Shown piece by piece: positions 43,633-52,944 of a stretch of 64,000 nt of DNA. The stretch lies in the NCBI RefSeq assembly GCF_021044795.1, contig NZ_JAJNOP010000010.1; one strand, 5' to 3'. The translations under genes were made by a program, and so were the position numbers. Numbering within the stretch: the first letter of the stretch is position 1; each line of letters begins with the position of its first letter. This stretch comes from Acidaminococcus hominis (GTDB lineage: Bacteria; Bacillota; Negativicutes; Acidaminococcales; Acidaminococcaceae). Below the pieces are notes generated by a model. That model searched no databases, had not been told where the DNA came from, and worked only from the letters and a program-made list of their open reading frames with translations.

Positions 43633-44337
43633 TTAAAATTTTAGTGAGTAATCCCGGGCGCCAAACAGTGCGGAACCTACCCGGATTTCATTGGCTCCTT
43701 CTTCGATTGCTACCCAGTAGTCGTGGGTCATGCCCATGGACAAGGTGTCACAGGCAGGGGATTGCAGCTGGTTTTTCAGGTACAGGAAATCCTGATAGCC
43801 TGCCGCAAAGACAGGACGGGTTTCTTCCACCTGGTCCGTTGCCTGGGCAATCACCATAACGCCCCGGACCCGGAGGTGGGGATAGTTCCCCAGCTTGGGA
43901 ATAACGGCCCGGAATTCCTCCGGTGCAAAGCCGCTCTTTTGTTCTTCCCCAGCTTCGTTGATCTGGAGCAGCACATCCTGAACCTTGCCCAGGGCGGCCG
44001 CTTCCTTATCCAGATGCTGCATAATCTTTTCGCTGTCCACCGATTCAATGATGGCAAAATGCTCCACCGCATGCTTGGCCTTGTTGGTCTGCAGGTGGCC
44101 GATCAAATGCCAAACACCACCAGGAGGCAGTACCTCCTGCTTGTGCATGGCTTCCTGGACCCGGTTTTCCCCCACATCCGTCAGCCCTGCCGCCAGTGCT
44201 TCCGTTACAATCTCCGGAGGATGATTTTTGGTCACCGCCAAAATGGTCACCTTATCCCCCGTTGCTTTCTTTTCCTTGCGATTGGCAAGAGCCTCCTGAA
44301 CCTTGGCCTGTACCTTCGCCAAATTTTCCTGTAACAT
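43633..44337 (-). CDS. yggS: PLP homeostasis protein, YggS/YlmE family
   Basis: 234 residues. ILAVTKNHPPEIV holds the PLP-binding lysine, HLIGHLQTNKAKH the phosphate loop region, and SMGMTHDYWVAIEEGANEIRVGSALFG the C-terminal signature. It binds pyridoxal phosphate without known catalytic activity and affects amino acid and vitamin B6 balance. First but one in the sepF operon, 17 nt after pgeF. Confidence 0.94.
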   Translation of the reverse strand: MLQENLAKVQAKVQEALANRKEKKATGDKVTILAVTKNHPPEIVTEALAAGLTDVGENRVQEAMHKQEVLPPGGVWHLIGHLQTNKAKHAVEHFAIIESVDSEKIMQHLDKEAAALGKVQDVLLQINEAGEEQKSGFAPEEFRAVIPKLGNYPHLRVRGVMVIAQATDQVEETRPVFAAGYQDFLYLKNQLQSPACDTLSMGMTHDYWVAIEEGANEIRVGSALFGARDYSLKF

Positions 44338-44354
44338 AGGCTCTCTCTCCCTTC

Positions 44355-45158
44355 CTATTTTCTAAACAAAATGCCCGCCAGTCTCCCGGTCTTGCCATGC
44401 TCGCCACGGTAGGAGAAAAAGTCTCCCTGATGGCAGCAGGTACAATAATCGGACCGGAAAATCATCTCCTGAGGCACGCCGGCCTCCAGCAGCTGCAGGG
44501 TATTCATTTTCCACAGATCCAGCTGGTAGTGTCCTTCCCGACCCGGTGTAAAACAGGAGGCATAGGCTTCTGCCTGGGACCGTACGGCCTCGTCCACTTC
44601 GTAGCAGCAGGGACCGATGGAAGGCCCGATGCCCACAGCTAGATTATGGGGCTGGCAGCCAAAGGCTTCTGCCAGCTGTTCTACTGCTTTCTTAGCAATA
44701 CCTGCCACGCTGCCCCGCCACCCGGCATGAACTAGGCCGATGGCATTGCTGCAGGTATCCACCAGTAGAATAGGGACACAGTCGGCAAATACCAATAAAA
44801 GAGGCAGGTTCCGGCAGTCCGTAATGAGACCGTCCGTTTGGGGCAGGGTATCTTCATAGGTAAACGCCCCTTTGCCTGCATCCGCCTCTGTCACACGCAC
44901 AATGTGGGTGCTGTGCACCTGGTTGCAGGTGACCGTCCGGTTCAGGTCAAAGCCCAGTGCCTTGGCCACTTTCTGCCGGTTGCGGACCACCTTCTCCGGG
45001 TTATCCCCTGAGTGCAGGCCCATATTCAAAATGCCTTCCAAATTATCGCTTTCCCCGCCTGTACGGCAGGTAAAAGCATGGCCAACGCCCAGTTTTTCCC
45101 AGGCTGGGAAATAGCCAAAGCGCAAGCCGTCTTTTTCTCGTATTGCAAATGGAGCCAC
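44355..45158 (-). CDS. pgeF: Peptidoglycan editing factor PgeF (laccase-domain)
   Basis: 267 residues. Metal and active-site motifs: NQVHSTHIV, FADCVPILL and HAGWRGSVAGIA. Relatives were once called polyphenol oxidases; in Escherichia coli the protein removes wrong amino acids from UDP-MurNAc precursors, and purine nucleoside activity is also reported. It begins the pgeF-yggS-sepF-proC-ylmH series. Confidence 0.93.
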   Translation of the reverse strand: MAPFAIREKDGLRFGYFPAWEKLGVGHAFTCRTGGESDNLEGILNMGLHSGDNPEKVVRNRQKVAKALGFDLNRTVTCNQVHSTHIVRVTEADAGKGAFTYEDTLPQTDGLITDCRNLPLLLVFADCVPILLVDTCSNAIGLVHAGWRGSVAGIAKKAVEQLAEAFGCQPHNLAVGIGPSIGPCCYEVDEAVRSQAEAYASCFTPGREGHYQLDLWKMNTLQLLEAGVPQEMIFRSDYCTCCHQGDFFSYRGEHGKTGRLAGILFRK

Positions 45159-45193
45159 GCTCCCACCTCGTTTCCCCTTGGAGTTATATAAAA

Positions 45194-45231
45194 ATGGAAG
45201 TTACCGAAAACTTGCTTTCAGTAACTTCCAT
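45194..45231. terminator. Bidirectional hairpin between ppk2 and pgeF
   Basis: ATGGAAGTTAC and GTAACTTCCAT form an 11-bp stem (45194-45204 with 45221-45231). It is followed by a T run on the plus strand and by TTTTTATA on the minus strand. It lies between the ppk2 stop and the pgeF start. Confidence 0.7.
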
Positions 45232-45306
45232 TGTACTGTTTTTTTTGGCGTTTGTAAAACGAAAAGCCAGAAAATCCCGTCCAAAACCACGGGGTTCCAA
45301 AGAAAT

Positions 45307-46797
45307 TTACGCCTTTTGTCCCGCCTTGGCCAGAGCCGCTTCCATCCGGGCAATCACCGTTTCCAACACCTTGATCCGGGCGTACAGTTTGTTGTTGGCT
45401 TCCACCACCGTCCAGGGTGCCTCAGGGGTATCCGTCCGGTAGATCATTTCGTTTACCGCATCCACGTAGGCATCCCATTTGGACCGGTTCCGCCAATCGT
45501 CCGGGGTAATCTTCCAGGTCTTGTTGGGATCATTCTCCCGGTCCTGGAACCGCTTTAACTGCTCATCCTGGTCAATGTGCATCCAAAATTTCTGCACAAT
45601 AATGCCCTGCTTCACCCATTGGGCTTCCATGTCCTGGATTTCCCCATAGGCCCGGCGCCATTCTGGATTGGTGGCAAAATGCTCAATTCTCTCCACCAGC
45701 ACCCGACCATACCAGGTACGGTCAAAGATGGCAATCTCGCCTGGGCGGGGAATCTTGGTCCAGAACCGCCACAGATAGTGGAACTGGTTCTCCCACTCGT
45801 TGGGAGCGCTTACAGGATTCACCTGGTAGCCCAGGGGATCAAAGGATTCCGACAAGCGCTTGATGGCGCCGCCCTTGCCGCCGGCATCCTGCCCTTCAAA
45901 GGCAATAATGGTGCTGATTTTCCGTTTGGCCAGCTCCACCTGCAATTCACCCAGACGCTTGTGGCATTTCTTCAGTTTCTTGTCATATTCGTCCGAATCC
46001 ATGGGCTGGTTGGGATCAAAAGTAGCCAAAATATCCGGCACCGAAGGATCCTTCACCGGGGCAATATCCCGCTGCACCTTCAGCTGGCTCTGCCGCAGGG
46101 CCTTTTCCATACAAGCAATCAGCACCTGGAATACAGCTTCCGTCCCGGTCTTTTTGTCTTCCATGGGAATAATGTGCCAAGGAGCCACGCTGGTATCCGT
46201 AGCCGCCAGCATCTTCTCGTATACCTCCCGGTAGGCATTGTAGTCGATGCCCTCAATGCCGGAAGGCGTCAGCTTTTCCCACAAGCTGCTATCGGAAGGT
46301 CCCTTTTCCAGGTTTTCCTTCTGCTGCTTTTTGGAGATATGGGTAAATATCTTGATGATGGTATAACCGCCATCGGTAAGTTCTTTTTCAAAGGTATTGA
46401 TTTCCTCGTAGGAAACATTGTACCAGGAAGCCGCTTCGTCCGGGTCCCCTACCAAATGCTCATTGCACAGAAAATACCAGGCCCTGTGATGAATGGCAAT
46501 ATGCCCCTTGGCCGGCAGTTCATTCCAGAATTGGGTAAAGAAAGGACTTTCCTTTTGGGCGTCCGTGGTCTTAGAAGCAGAAAATACCCGAAAACCACGA
46601 GGGTCCAATGCAGAAATCACCTTGCTGATCAGCTCGCTGCGGAAGGTCCCCCGAAAGCCTTCGAACAGAATAATCACAGGTACCCCTGCATCCCGCAGAG
46701 ACCGCTGCAAAAACCCCAGCCGATTGGTTTCTTCCTCCATTTTATCCGTATACTCTTTTTTAGAAATCTTAGTGTCCAAATCAATCTTGTCCAGCAT
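45307..46797 (-). CDS. Two-domain polyphosphate kinase 2 (polyphosphate:AMP phosphotransferase type)
   Basis: 496 residues from 46797 (GGAGG eight bases upstream). The C-terminal PPK2 domain (about 250-490) has an intact Walker A FEGQDAGGKGGAIKR, FDRTWYGRVLVERIE and lid residues. The N-terminal domain (20-240) is a second PPK2 copy with a degraded Walker A (FEGFRGTFRSELISK) and HHRAWYFLCNEH. Two-domain PPK2 enzymes phosphorylate AMP to ADP with polyphosphate, and only the C-terminal domain is active in known members. Monocistronic. Confidence 0.9.
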   Translation of the reverse strand: MLDKIDLDTKISKKEYTDKMEEETNRLGFLQRSLRDAGVPVIILFEGFRGTFRSELISKVISALDPRGFRVFSASKTTDAQKESPFFTQFWNELPAKGHIAIHHRAWYFLCNEHLVGDPDEAASWYNVSYEEINTFEKELTDGGYTIIKIFTHISKKQQKENLEKGPSDSSLWEKLTPSGIEGIDYNAYREVYEKMLAATDTSVAPWHIIPMEDKKTGTEAVFQVLIACMEKALRQSQLKVQRDIAPVKDPSVPDILATFDPNQPMDSDEYDKKLKKCHKRLGELQVELAKRKISTIIAFEGQDAGGKGGAIKRLSESFDPLGYQVNPVSAPNEWENQFHYLWRFWTKIPRPGEIAIFDRTWYGRVLVERIEHFATNPEWRRAYGEIQDMEAQWVKQGIIVQKFWMHIDQDEQLKRFQDRENDPNKTWKITPDDWRNRSKWDAYVDAVNEMIYRTDTPEAPWTVVEANNKLYARIKVLETVIARMEAALAKAGQKA

Positions 46798-46992
46798 GAG
46801 CATTCCTCCCTCCGGCAGGGAATCAGGCGGTGCGTGTAATTCCTATGCCATGTATCTTTATATTATACCATGCTTTTGGTTTTTCAGGACCAAACTTTAT
46901 TACAAATACTTCCATGTTTCTTCCTATTTACTCCGAAATTGTACGGTTTTCTATGGAAAGTGAGCAGGAATTTTTCTGGGTTCCATAAAAAA

Positions 46993-47030
46993 GGAGCCGT
47001 GAAAAATGATTGCTCATTTTTCGCAGCTCC
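46993..47030. terminator. Strong terminator after hgdH
   Basis: A 17-bp stem with one mismatch (46993-47009 with 47014-47030), flanked by A and T runs, begins 17 bases beyond the hgdH stop. The rest of the 46798-47046 gap shows no gene. Confidence 0.8.
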
Positions 47031-47046
47031 TTTAAGCGAGGCAAAA

Positions 47047-48042
47047 TTATTTGATTTTGTTCTTGCAATCGCCAGTTTCCACGTAATCTTTCAGGTTCTG
47101 ATAGCTGGTTTCCACCATGTTCTTCACGGCTTCATCAGTGTAGGAACCCAGATGCGGGGAGATCAGGACTTTCGGGTACAGGCTTACCAGTTTGGCAAAT
47201 TGCGCATTGGGGATTTCTTTGTCGCCAAAGTTCTTGCCGAACAGTTCAGCTTCGCCATCCAGGGTATCAGCAGCAAAGCCGCCCAGTTTACCGCTTTCAA
47301 TGGCTTCGATGACAGCATCGGTATCTACCAGCTGGCCGCGGGCTGCGTTAACCAGGATAGCGCCGTCTTTCATCTTGCTGATGAATTCTTTGGTAACAAC
47401 CTTGCCGTTTTCCTTGATGTAAGGAGCATGCAGGGAAATGATATCGGATTTAGCCAACAGTTCGTCCATGGAAACCTGGGTAGCATAGTCATCGATGCCT
47501 TTGATTTGGAAGACATCTTCGCCGATTACGGTAGCACCCATGCCGTGGAAAATCTGAGCGCAGACACGGCCGATACGGCCCAGGCCTACGATACCAACGG
47601 TGCAGTTGCGGATTTCCTTGGAGAACATTTCGCTGTCAACAACGAAGTTCTTTTTGGCGGATTGGCTGGTAGTGTATGCCAGATGTCTCAGCAGCATCAT
47701 AGCATGGGTAACGGCCAATTCAGCAATGGCGTTGGGGGAATAGCCAGGAACAAAGGCCATCTTGAAGCCCAGTTCTTTAGCATAGGGAATATCGATATGA
47801 TCGGTACCAACAGTTCTGGTCAGAAGATATTTAACACCCAGTTCTTTGTAGATGTCCAGGTTCTGTTTGTTGGCAAAGCAGTTGCCGCGCAGGATAACAG
47901 CTTCGTAGCCCTTAGCTTTTTCAGCAGATTCTTTCGTATTCAGATATTCAGGAATACAAGTGATTTCATAATTGAAATCTTTGTTGCAAGCCTCAAAAAT
48001 CGGTAATTCTACGTCTCTAACTCCATAACATAAAACTTTCAT
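47047..48042 (-). CDS. hgdH: (R)-2-hydroxyglutarate dehydrogenase
   Basis: 331 residues of the D-2-hydroxyacid dehydrogenase family. VGIVGLGRIGRVCAQIF is the NAD motif, and Arg/Glu/His catalytic residues lie in NAARGQLVD, DTLDGEAELF and ISPHLGSYTDEAV. It closely resembles HgdH of Acidaminococcus fermentans (shared MKVLCYGVRDVELPIFEACN start and ILRGNCFANKQNLDIYK). It reduces 2-oxoglutarate to (R)-2-hydroxyglutarate in the hydroxyglutarate route of glutamate fermentation. The CoA-transferase and dehydratase genes are not in the window. It has its own promoter and terminator. Confidence 0.92.
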   Translation of the reverse strand: MKVLCYGVRDVELPIFEACNKDFNYEITCIPEYLNTKESAEKAKGYEAVILRGNCFANKQNLDIYKELGVKYLLTRTVGTDHIDIPYAKELGFKMAFVPGYSPNAIAELAVTHAMMLLRHLAYTTSQSAKKNFVVDSEMFSKEIRNCTVGIVGLGRIGRVCAQIFHGMGATVIGEDVFQIKGIDDYATQVSMDELLAKSDIISLHAPYIKENGKVVTKEFISKMKDGAILVNAARGQLVDTDAVIEAIESGKLGGFAADTLDGEAELFGKNFGDKEIPNAQFAKLVSLYPKVLISPHLGSYTDEAVKNMVETSYQNLKDYVETGDCKNKIK

Positions 48043-48104
48043 ACCATTACCTCCTGTAGATGCACTTATTGCTGGACTGTTTTACCAGTCCGCCCCTCAG
48101 TATC

Positions 48105-48132
48105 ATTTTATCATGGAAAAATTTATTTTCAA
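48105..48132 (-). promoter_or_regulatory. Promoter of hgdH
   Basis: TTGAAA and TAAAAT on the minus strand, 16 bases apart and about 60 bases upstream of the ATG. A hairpin GGACTG/CAGTCC (48074-48091) lies in the leader. Confidence 0.6.
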
Positions 48133-48259
48133 TATAATTTCCGTATTTTGTATACATTTATAGAAAAGTTAAATAATTACTTTTGATTATGTATACTTTA
48201 TTAGCCAAAAAGGGTCTGTACCATAAACAGGTCAGCAGACTGCTGCTCTGCTGAAAAAA

Positions 48260-48297
48260 GAAGCTGTGCAAAATGGATTTCCTTTTTGCACAGCTTC
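48260..48297. terminator. Terminator after the superoxide reductase gene
   Basis: GAAGCTGTGCAAAA and TTTTGCACAGCTTC form a perfect 14-bp stem (48260-48273 with 48284-48297), preceded by an A run that gives T on the minus strand. It lies 15 bases past the gene. Confidence 0.85.
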
Positions 48298-48312
48298 TCC
48301 AATTACACGGTC

Positions 48313-48687
48313 TTAGGCTTTCCACAGACCATGCAGGTTGCAGTAAGCGTAAACGCCTTCGACTTCATCCCCTGCTACCAGAGCAAAAGCTGCTTTCGGA
48401 GCATCGCCCGGTTTCAGGTCTTTTCTTTGTACGCCATTCTTGGTGGCCAAAACGATGAATTCAATATAATGTTCTGCAGTCATAGGATGTTCCACAGAGC
48501 CAACGGTAACATTCACTACGCCGTCCTTCACTTCATAAACAGGTACGTGTTTTTCTTTGGCAGCGTCAACCGTATTGGGGACCAATTCACCCATTTTTTC
48601 GCCGCAGCAGATTACGGGAACACCGGTAGCTTTTACCAAAGTAATGATTTGACCACAATGGGCACATTTAAAGAATTTAGGTTCCAT
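48313..48687 (-). CDS. Desulfoferrodoxin (2Fe-superoxide reductase)
   Basis: 124 residues. The N-terminal domain has the CxxC...CC rubredoxin-like site (CAHCG at 8-12, VICCGEK about 26-32). The neelaredoxin domain has KHVPV, VEHPMTAEHYIEF and CNLHGLW, the four His and one Cys binding the catalytic iron. It reduces superoxide to peroxide without making oxygen, the usual defence of strict anaerobes. Independent gene beside hgdH. Confidence 0.95.
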   Translation of the reverse strand: MEPKFFKCAHCGQIITLVKATGVPVICCGEKMGELVPNTVDAAKEKHVPVYEVKDGVVNVTVGSVEHPMTAEHYIEFIVLATKNGVQRKDLKPGDAPKAAFALVAGDEVEGVYAYCNLHGLWKA

Positions 48688-48834
48688 AATAAAGCCTCCT
48701 CATAGATAACCATAACCAATTGAATGTCTGTCTTCAACATCTATTGATGTTACCTATATAGTAACACAAAATGAAGGTTTTTACCACAGATTTCTATTTC
48801 TTAATAAATGTTCTTATTTATACACAACTATATA

Positions 48835-49299
48835 TTACCGGTTCCGATCCTTCATGGCCCGGTCAATATCCCGCTTGGCAGCCCGCTCCGCCATGTCCCG
48901 GCGCTTGTCATAGATTTTTTTACCGGTAGCCAGGGCCAGCTTGCATTTCACCAGGCCATGGGAAAAGTACAGCTGCAGGGGGACCAAGGTAAACCCTCTT
49001 TCCTTGGTCTTGCCAATGAGCTTTTGGATTTCCCGCTTGTGCATGAGCAGCTTCCGGTCCCGCAGGGGTTCATGGTTAAAGATGTTCCCGTGGTCATAGG
49101 GGCTAATATGCAGATTATACAAATAGACCTCGCAGGTTTTGGTAATGGCCGCGTAAGCGTCCTTCAGATTGGCTTTCCCCTGGCGCAGGGATTTCACCTC
49201 TGTGCCGGTCAGGACAATGCCTGTTTCATAGGTCTCGTGGATATTGTAATCATGCCTTGCTTTTCTGTTTTCGGCTATGACCTTCACCGTTTTTTCCAT
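48835..49299 (-). CDS. smpB: SsrA-binding protein
   Basis: 154 residues. AENRKARHDYNIHETYETGIVLTGTEVKSLR and YDKRRDMAERAAKRDIDRAMK are the core and tail of SmpB, the partner of tmRNA in rescue of stalled ribosomes. The start lies 50 nt inside the end of rnr, so the two are translationally linked. RNase R degrades the tagged mRNAs, which fits. The tmRNA gene itself was not seen. Confidence 0.96.
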   Translation of the reverse strand: MEKTVKVIAENRKARHDYNIHETYETGIVLTGTEVKSLRQGKANLKDAYAAITKTCEVYLYNLHISPYDHGNIFNHEPLRDRKLLMHKREIQKLIGKTKERGFTLVPLQLYFSHGLVKCKLALATGKKIYDKRRDMAERAAKRDIDRAMKDRNR

Positions 49300-51700
49300 G
49301 TCGATTCCTCCGTCTTCTTCTGCCGCCGTTGGTGGATTTACCCTGCTCTAGCGGGGCCTTGGTACTGGTGGGGCTATTGGACGTATTTTGACCCTGGGCT
49401 GCATTGCCGCCCTTCTTCTTGCGTCTTCTCTTTCTCTTGTGCTTCTTGTCTCCGGCGGGAGCCTCTCCGGCAATCAGGTCCTTCTTATCCAGCGCACCGC
49501 CGGTCTGGCGTTTTTCCTTCTTCTTGCTCTGCCGGGTCAGGTCCTGACGCATCCGGGACAGCTGGTATTCCGGCATCCCGGCCAGTACAAAGTCGATTTT
49601 CCGTTCGGCCACGTTCACCTGGAGCACCTGAATCTTTACAGTATCCCCCAAACGGTACCGATGGCCCAAATGCTCACCAATCAGGGCATACTGCCCTTCC
49701 AGATATTCATAGTAATCATCGGTCAGACTGGAAATATGCACCAGTCCTTCCACCCCATTGGCCAATTCCACAAAGAAGCCAAAGGAGGAAACCCCGGAAA
49801 TGGTTCCTTCAAATTCCTGGTCCACAAACTGGAGCATATATTCCGCCATTTTAAGATCTACCGTCTGGCGTTCCGCTTCAATGGCCGCCCGCTCCCGGGT
49901 GGAGCAATGGGTGGAAATCAGCGCCAGCTTGGCCGTTCTTTCTTCCGCTTCTTCCCGGGACAGACGCTTGCCGGACAGCTGCTCCCGCAGCAGCCGGTGC
50001 ACCATCAAGTCCGGATAACGGCGGATGGGCGAAGTAAAGTGGGTATAGTAGGTAGCAGCCAGGCCAAAGTGCCCAATGTTTTCCGGCTGGTACACGGCCT
50101 GTTTCATGCTCCGGAGAGCTACCGTAGAAATCAGCCGTTCTTCCGGCTTGCCTGCCACCTTTTCCAAAGCCTTGGCCAAGGTCTTGGGTTTGATATCGTC
50201 TTCGTCAATTTTCAGGGTGACCCCAAAGACGCTCATCAGCTTGGCCAGGTCCGTAATCTTGTCCCGGTCCGGCACATCGTGCACCCGGTAGATAAAAGGC
50301 CGTTTCTTTTTGGCCATATGGGCAGCCACCGTTTCGTTGGCCGCCAGCATGAATTCCTCAATCATCATTTCCGCAATGGAGCGGATCCGCTGCTTGATTT
50401 CAATGGGGTGCTTCTTTTCGTCCAGGATCACCTTTTGTTCCGGCAGCTCAAAGTTGATGGAGCCCCGTTTTTCCCGGCGCTTCTTGAGTACCTTGCTGAG
50501 TTCTGCCATGGTTTCCAGCATGGGAACGATATCCTGGTACTTTTTCCGCAGTTCAGGATCCTGTTCCACCAGAATATCCCGGACATCATCGTAGTTCATC
50601 CGGTGCAGGGAATTGATGACCGCAGGGGCAATCTCATAGCTCAGAAGCTTACCGGTTTTCCCGTCCAGGAGCATTTCGCAGCTCATGGTCAGCCGGTCTT
50701 CCCCTTCGTTCAGGCTGCAAATGCCATTGGAAAGTTCCACCGGCAGCATGGGCAGTACCCGGTCCACCAGGTATACGCTGGTACCCCGCTCGTAGGCTTC
50801 GTTGTCCAGGGCCGTATGGGGATGAACGTAATAGCTGACGTCGGCAATGTAGACCCCCAGGAAGTAGTTGTCCCCCTGTTTTTCCACGTACACAGCGTCA
50901 TCCAGGTCCTTGGCATCTACCCCGTCAATGGTGATGATGCTCCAGTCTCGGCGGTCCTTCCGGTTTTCAATTTCCTTGGGTTTGATTTTCTTTTCCACCT
51001 GCTGGGCGGCTTCCTGGACCTTGGCTGGGAATTCCGTGGGCAGGTCGTTGTCCTTGATAATGGACAGGATTTCCAGCCCGATGTCCCCCTGCTTGCCCAG
51101 GATTTCTACAATCTTACCCTCAGCATTCCGACGTTCATCCGGCCAGGTAGTAATTTCCACCACTACTTTTTCCTTATCCTTGGCACCGTTAAAATCTCTC
51201 CGGCGCACATAGATATCCCGGGAAATCCGTTTGTTGTCCGGAATTACAAAGGCAAATTCCTTGGACTTGGAGAAGGTTCCTACCAGCTTGTGGTGGGCCC
51301 GCTTCAAAATCCGGATAACCTTCCCTTCCAGGCGTCCGTCAAAGCTGCTTTTGGACACCCGGGCCATGACCGTATCGCCGTCCATGGCCCCGGACAGGGA
51401 ATTGGCCGGAACAAACAGGTCCGGGTCCCCATTTTTCACCAGGGGCACCACAAAGCCAAAGCCCTTGCTGGTAACCTGGCAGCGGCCCGTAACCAGGCCC
51501 ATAGCCTGAGGCAGCCCGAAGGTATCAAAACGGGTGCGTACAATTACCCCGTTTTCTTCCAGGTCCTTCATGACCTCCTCATACAGGTCCTGATCCTTGT
51601 CCGAAAGGGCAATGGCACCTTGCAGGTCGTCCGCCGACAGGGGGGCAGGGTTAGCGGTCATATACGCAGTAATTTGTTCTTCCAGTTCTTTTCTATTCAT
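49250..51700 (-). CDS. rnr: Ribonuclease R
   Basis: 816 residues from 51700 (GAGGAG upstream). Helical N-terminus, two cold-shock domains (about 65-225), an RNB catalytic domain with GVDAKDLDDAVYVE carrying the metal Asp residues, an S1 domain (about 640-720, GTISGVSSFGFFVELANG) and a very basic tail (740-816, KHKRKRRRKKKGG and GRRRRRNRHGKN). It degrades structured RNA 3' to 5'. It overlaps smpB by 50 nt and the thioesterase gene by 8 nt. Confidence 0.96.
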   Translation of the reverse strand: MNRKELEEQITAYMTANPAPLSADDLQGAIALSDKDQDLYEEVMKDLEENGVIVRTRFDTFGLPQAMGLVTGRCQVTSKGFGFVVPLVKNGDPDLFVPANSLSGAMDGDTVMARVSKSSFDGRLEGKVIRILKRAHHKLVGTFSKSKEFAFVIPDNKRISRDIYVRRRDFNGAKDKEKVVVEITTWPDERRNAEGKIVEILGKQGDIGLEILSIIKDNDLPTEFPAKVQEAAQQVEKKIKPKEIENRKDRRDWSIITIDGVDAKDLDDAVYVEKQGDNYFLGVYIADVSYYVHPHTALDNEAYERGTSVYLVDRVLPMLPVELSNGICSLNEGEDRLTMSCEMLLDGKTGKLLSYEIAPAVINSLHRMNYDDVRDILVEQDPELRKKYQDIVPMLETMAELSKVLKKRREKRGSINFELPEQKVILDEKKHPIEIKQRIRSIAEMMIEEFMLAANETVAAHMAKKKRPFIYRVHDVPDRDKITDLAKLMSVFGVTLKIDEDDIKPKTLAKALEKVAGKPEERLISTVALRSMKQAVYQPENIGHFGLAATYYTHFTSPIRRYPDLMVHRLLREQLSGKRLSREEAEERTAKLALISTHCSTRERAAIEAERQTVDLKMAEYMLQFVDQEFEGTISGVSSFGFFVELANGVEGLVHISSLTDDYYEYLEGQYALIGEHLGHRYRLGDTVKIQVLQVNVAERKIDFVLAGMPEYQLSRMRQDLTRQSKKKEKRQTGGALDKKDLIAGEAPAGDKKHKRKRRRKKKGGNAAQGQNTSNSPTSTKAPLEQGKSTNGGRRRRRNRHGKNGEGHSRKQKSKA

Positions 51701-52100
51701 GCTTCTCCTCATACATCAGCTTGGCATCAGCCTCGGCGGCAATGGTCCCGTCCTCCCGGACCACCTGCCCCGTCATTTCCAGCAGAATGCCCTTGCGCTT
51801 CTTGACTTTGGTGATGATGGAGATTTTTTCCCCAATCAGAACCGGCTGACGGAAGCGCACCTCCAGCCGTGCCGTATAGGCCACCCGATGTTCATATAAA
51901 TAAGGGTAATTCCCCATGGTTTCGTCCAGCAGCGTGGAAATAAGGCCTCCATGCATCCGGCCATCATAGCTTTGGTGCACCGGCTGGGGAACAAAGCTGG
52001 CATAGCAGCCTTCCTCGTCCACCTTGAAATGCATATGCAGGCCAATGGGGTTGTCCTTGCCGCAGCCAAAACACAGGGTATCACGATCTGCGAGATTCAT
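51693..52100 (-). CDS. PaaI-type hotdog thioesterase
   Basis: 135 residues. CFGCGKDNPIGLHMHF at the start, and HQSYDGRMHGGLISTLLDETMG, the hotdog motif with the active-site Asp/Glu. Probably hydrolyses an acyl-CoA; the substrate is unknown. It overlaps the esterase before it by 20 nt and rnr by 8 nt, so it is part of a four-gene operon. Confidence 0.88.
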   Translation of the reverse strand: MNLADRDTLCFGCGKDNPIGLHMHFKVDEEGCYASFVPQPVHQSYDGRMHGGLISTLLDETMGNYPYLYEHRVAYTARLEVRFRQPVLIGEKISIITKVKKRKGILLEMTGQVVREDGTIAAEADAKLMYEEKHE

Positions 52101-52842
52101 ATTTTTTATCCTCCAAAAAATGCAAAATGCTTTGATAAATTTTTTCCCGGCCCTTGTAGAGGGTCATTACGTGCCGGGCCTTGGGCACCCACAGCAGCTT
52201 TTTCTTCCGGGAAGAAACGTGTGCATACAGGTAGCGGGCACTCTCCGGCCGCACCGTGTGGTCCGTGCGGGACTGGATAATGAGCAGCGGCACCTGGACC
52301 TTCCGGAGCCAGCGCCCCTTGCACAGGAGCAGCAGCCATTCCAGCTGGTGAATGCCAAAAAGGGGCATACAGGAATAGGCCACATTGTACCGTTCCGGGG
52401 CATCAATTTCCCGAGGGTGCTTGGGCAACGCCCAGGCCTTCTGCCGGTCCGCCAGCCACAAAAAGTGGATGCGCCAGTCGTAGAGATAAATAGGGGTGGA
52501 AATCAGCACCAGCCGGTCCACCTGGGGCAGGGTACCGGCGTACACAGCCAAAAGCCCGCCCATGGACAGTCCAATGACCGTTACCTCCCGGCATTGGTGC
52601 TTCAGCTTTTCTACTGCTTCCCGCACCTGGTCCAGCCACTCCGGATACGTTACTTTTGTCAGCTCCCGGGGATCCGTACCATGGCCGGCCAGCCGCAGGC
52701 CATACACCGTATAGCCGTGCTGGTGCAGGGTCTCTCCCAGTTCCCGCAGCTCCGCAGGGGTTCCGGTAAACCCATGGACCAAAAGTACGGCCCGCTGGTT
52801 ATTTCCTTCCCAGTAGTAGCTTTCTGCTCCGGGCATCACCAT
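52081..52842 (-). CDS. Alpha/beta hydrolase, carboxylesterase Est30-like
   Basis: 253 residues from 52842 (GGGAGGTG upstream). VLLVHGFTGTPAELRELGETL (oxyanion region), VIGLSMGGLLAVYAG with the Ser nucleophile, IQSRTDHTVRPESARYLY with Asp, and PKARHVMTLYKGRE with His make a complete triad. Resembles the Bacillus carboxylesterase Est family. First gene of the esterase-thioesterase-rnr-smpB operon. Confidence 0.9.
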   Translation of the reverse strand: MVMPGAESYYWEGNNQRAVLLVHGFTGTPAELRELGETLHQHGYTVYGLRLAGHGTDPRELTKVTYPEWLDQVREAVEKLKHQCREVTVIGLSMGGLLAVYAGTLPQVDRLVLISTPIYLYDWRIHFLWLADRQKAWALPKHPREIDAPERYNVAYSCMPLFGIHQLEWLLLLCKGRWLRKVQVPLLIIQSRTDHTVRPESARYLYAHVSSRKKKLLWVPKARHVMTLYKGREKIYQSILHFLEDKKYESRRS

Positions 52843-52944
52843 GCCGCCACACCTCCCGTTCCCTATTTTGGTACGCAAAAAGGGCATTACCTGCAAAAGG
52901 CAATGCCACAGTGCGCTCTCATATACAAATTCAGTCGCCGTAAA

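Noticed and set aside
45577..46839. A 420-codon open frame opposite the PPK2 gene
   Set aside because: Antisense shadow; the PPK2 frame has an intact Walker A and a ribosome site.
49388..51805. An 805-codon open frame on the plus strand opposite rnr
   Set aside because: It mirrors the codon periodicity of rnr, has no family signature and no ribosome site; rnr on the other strand has all catalytic motifs.
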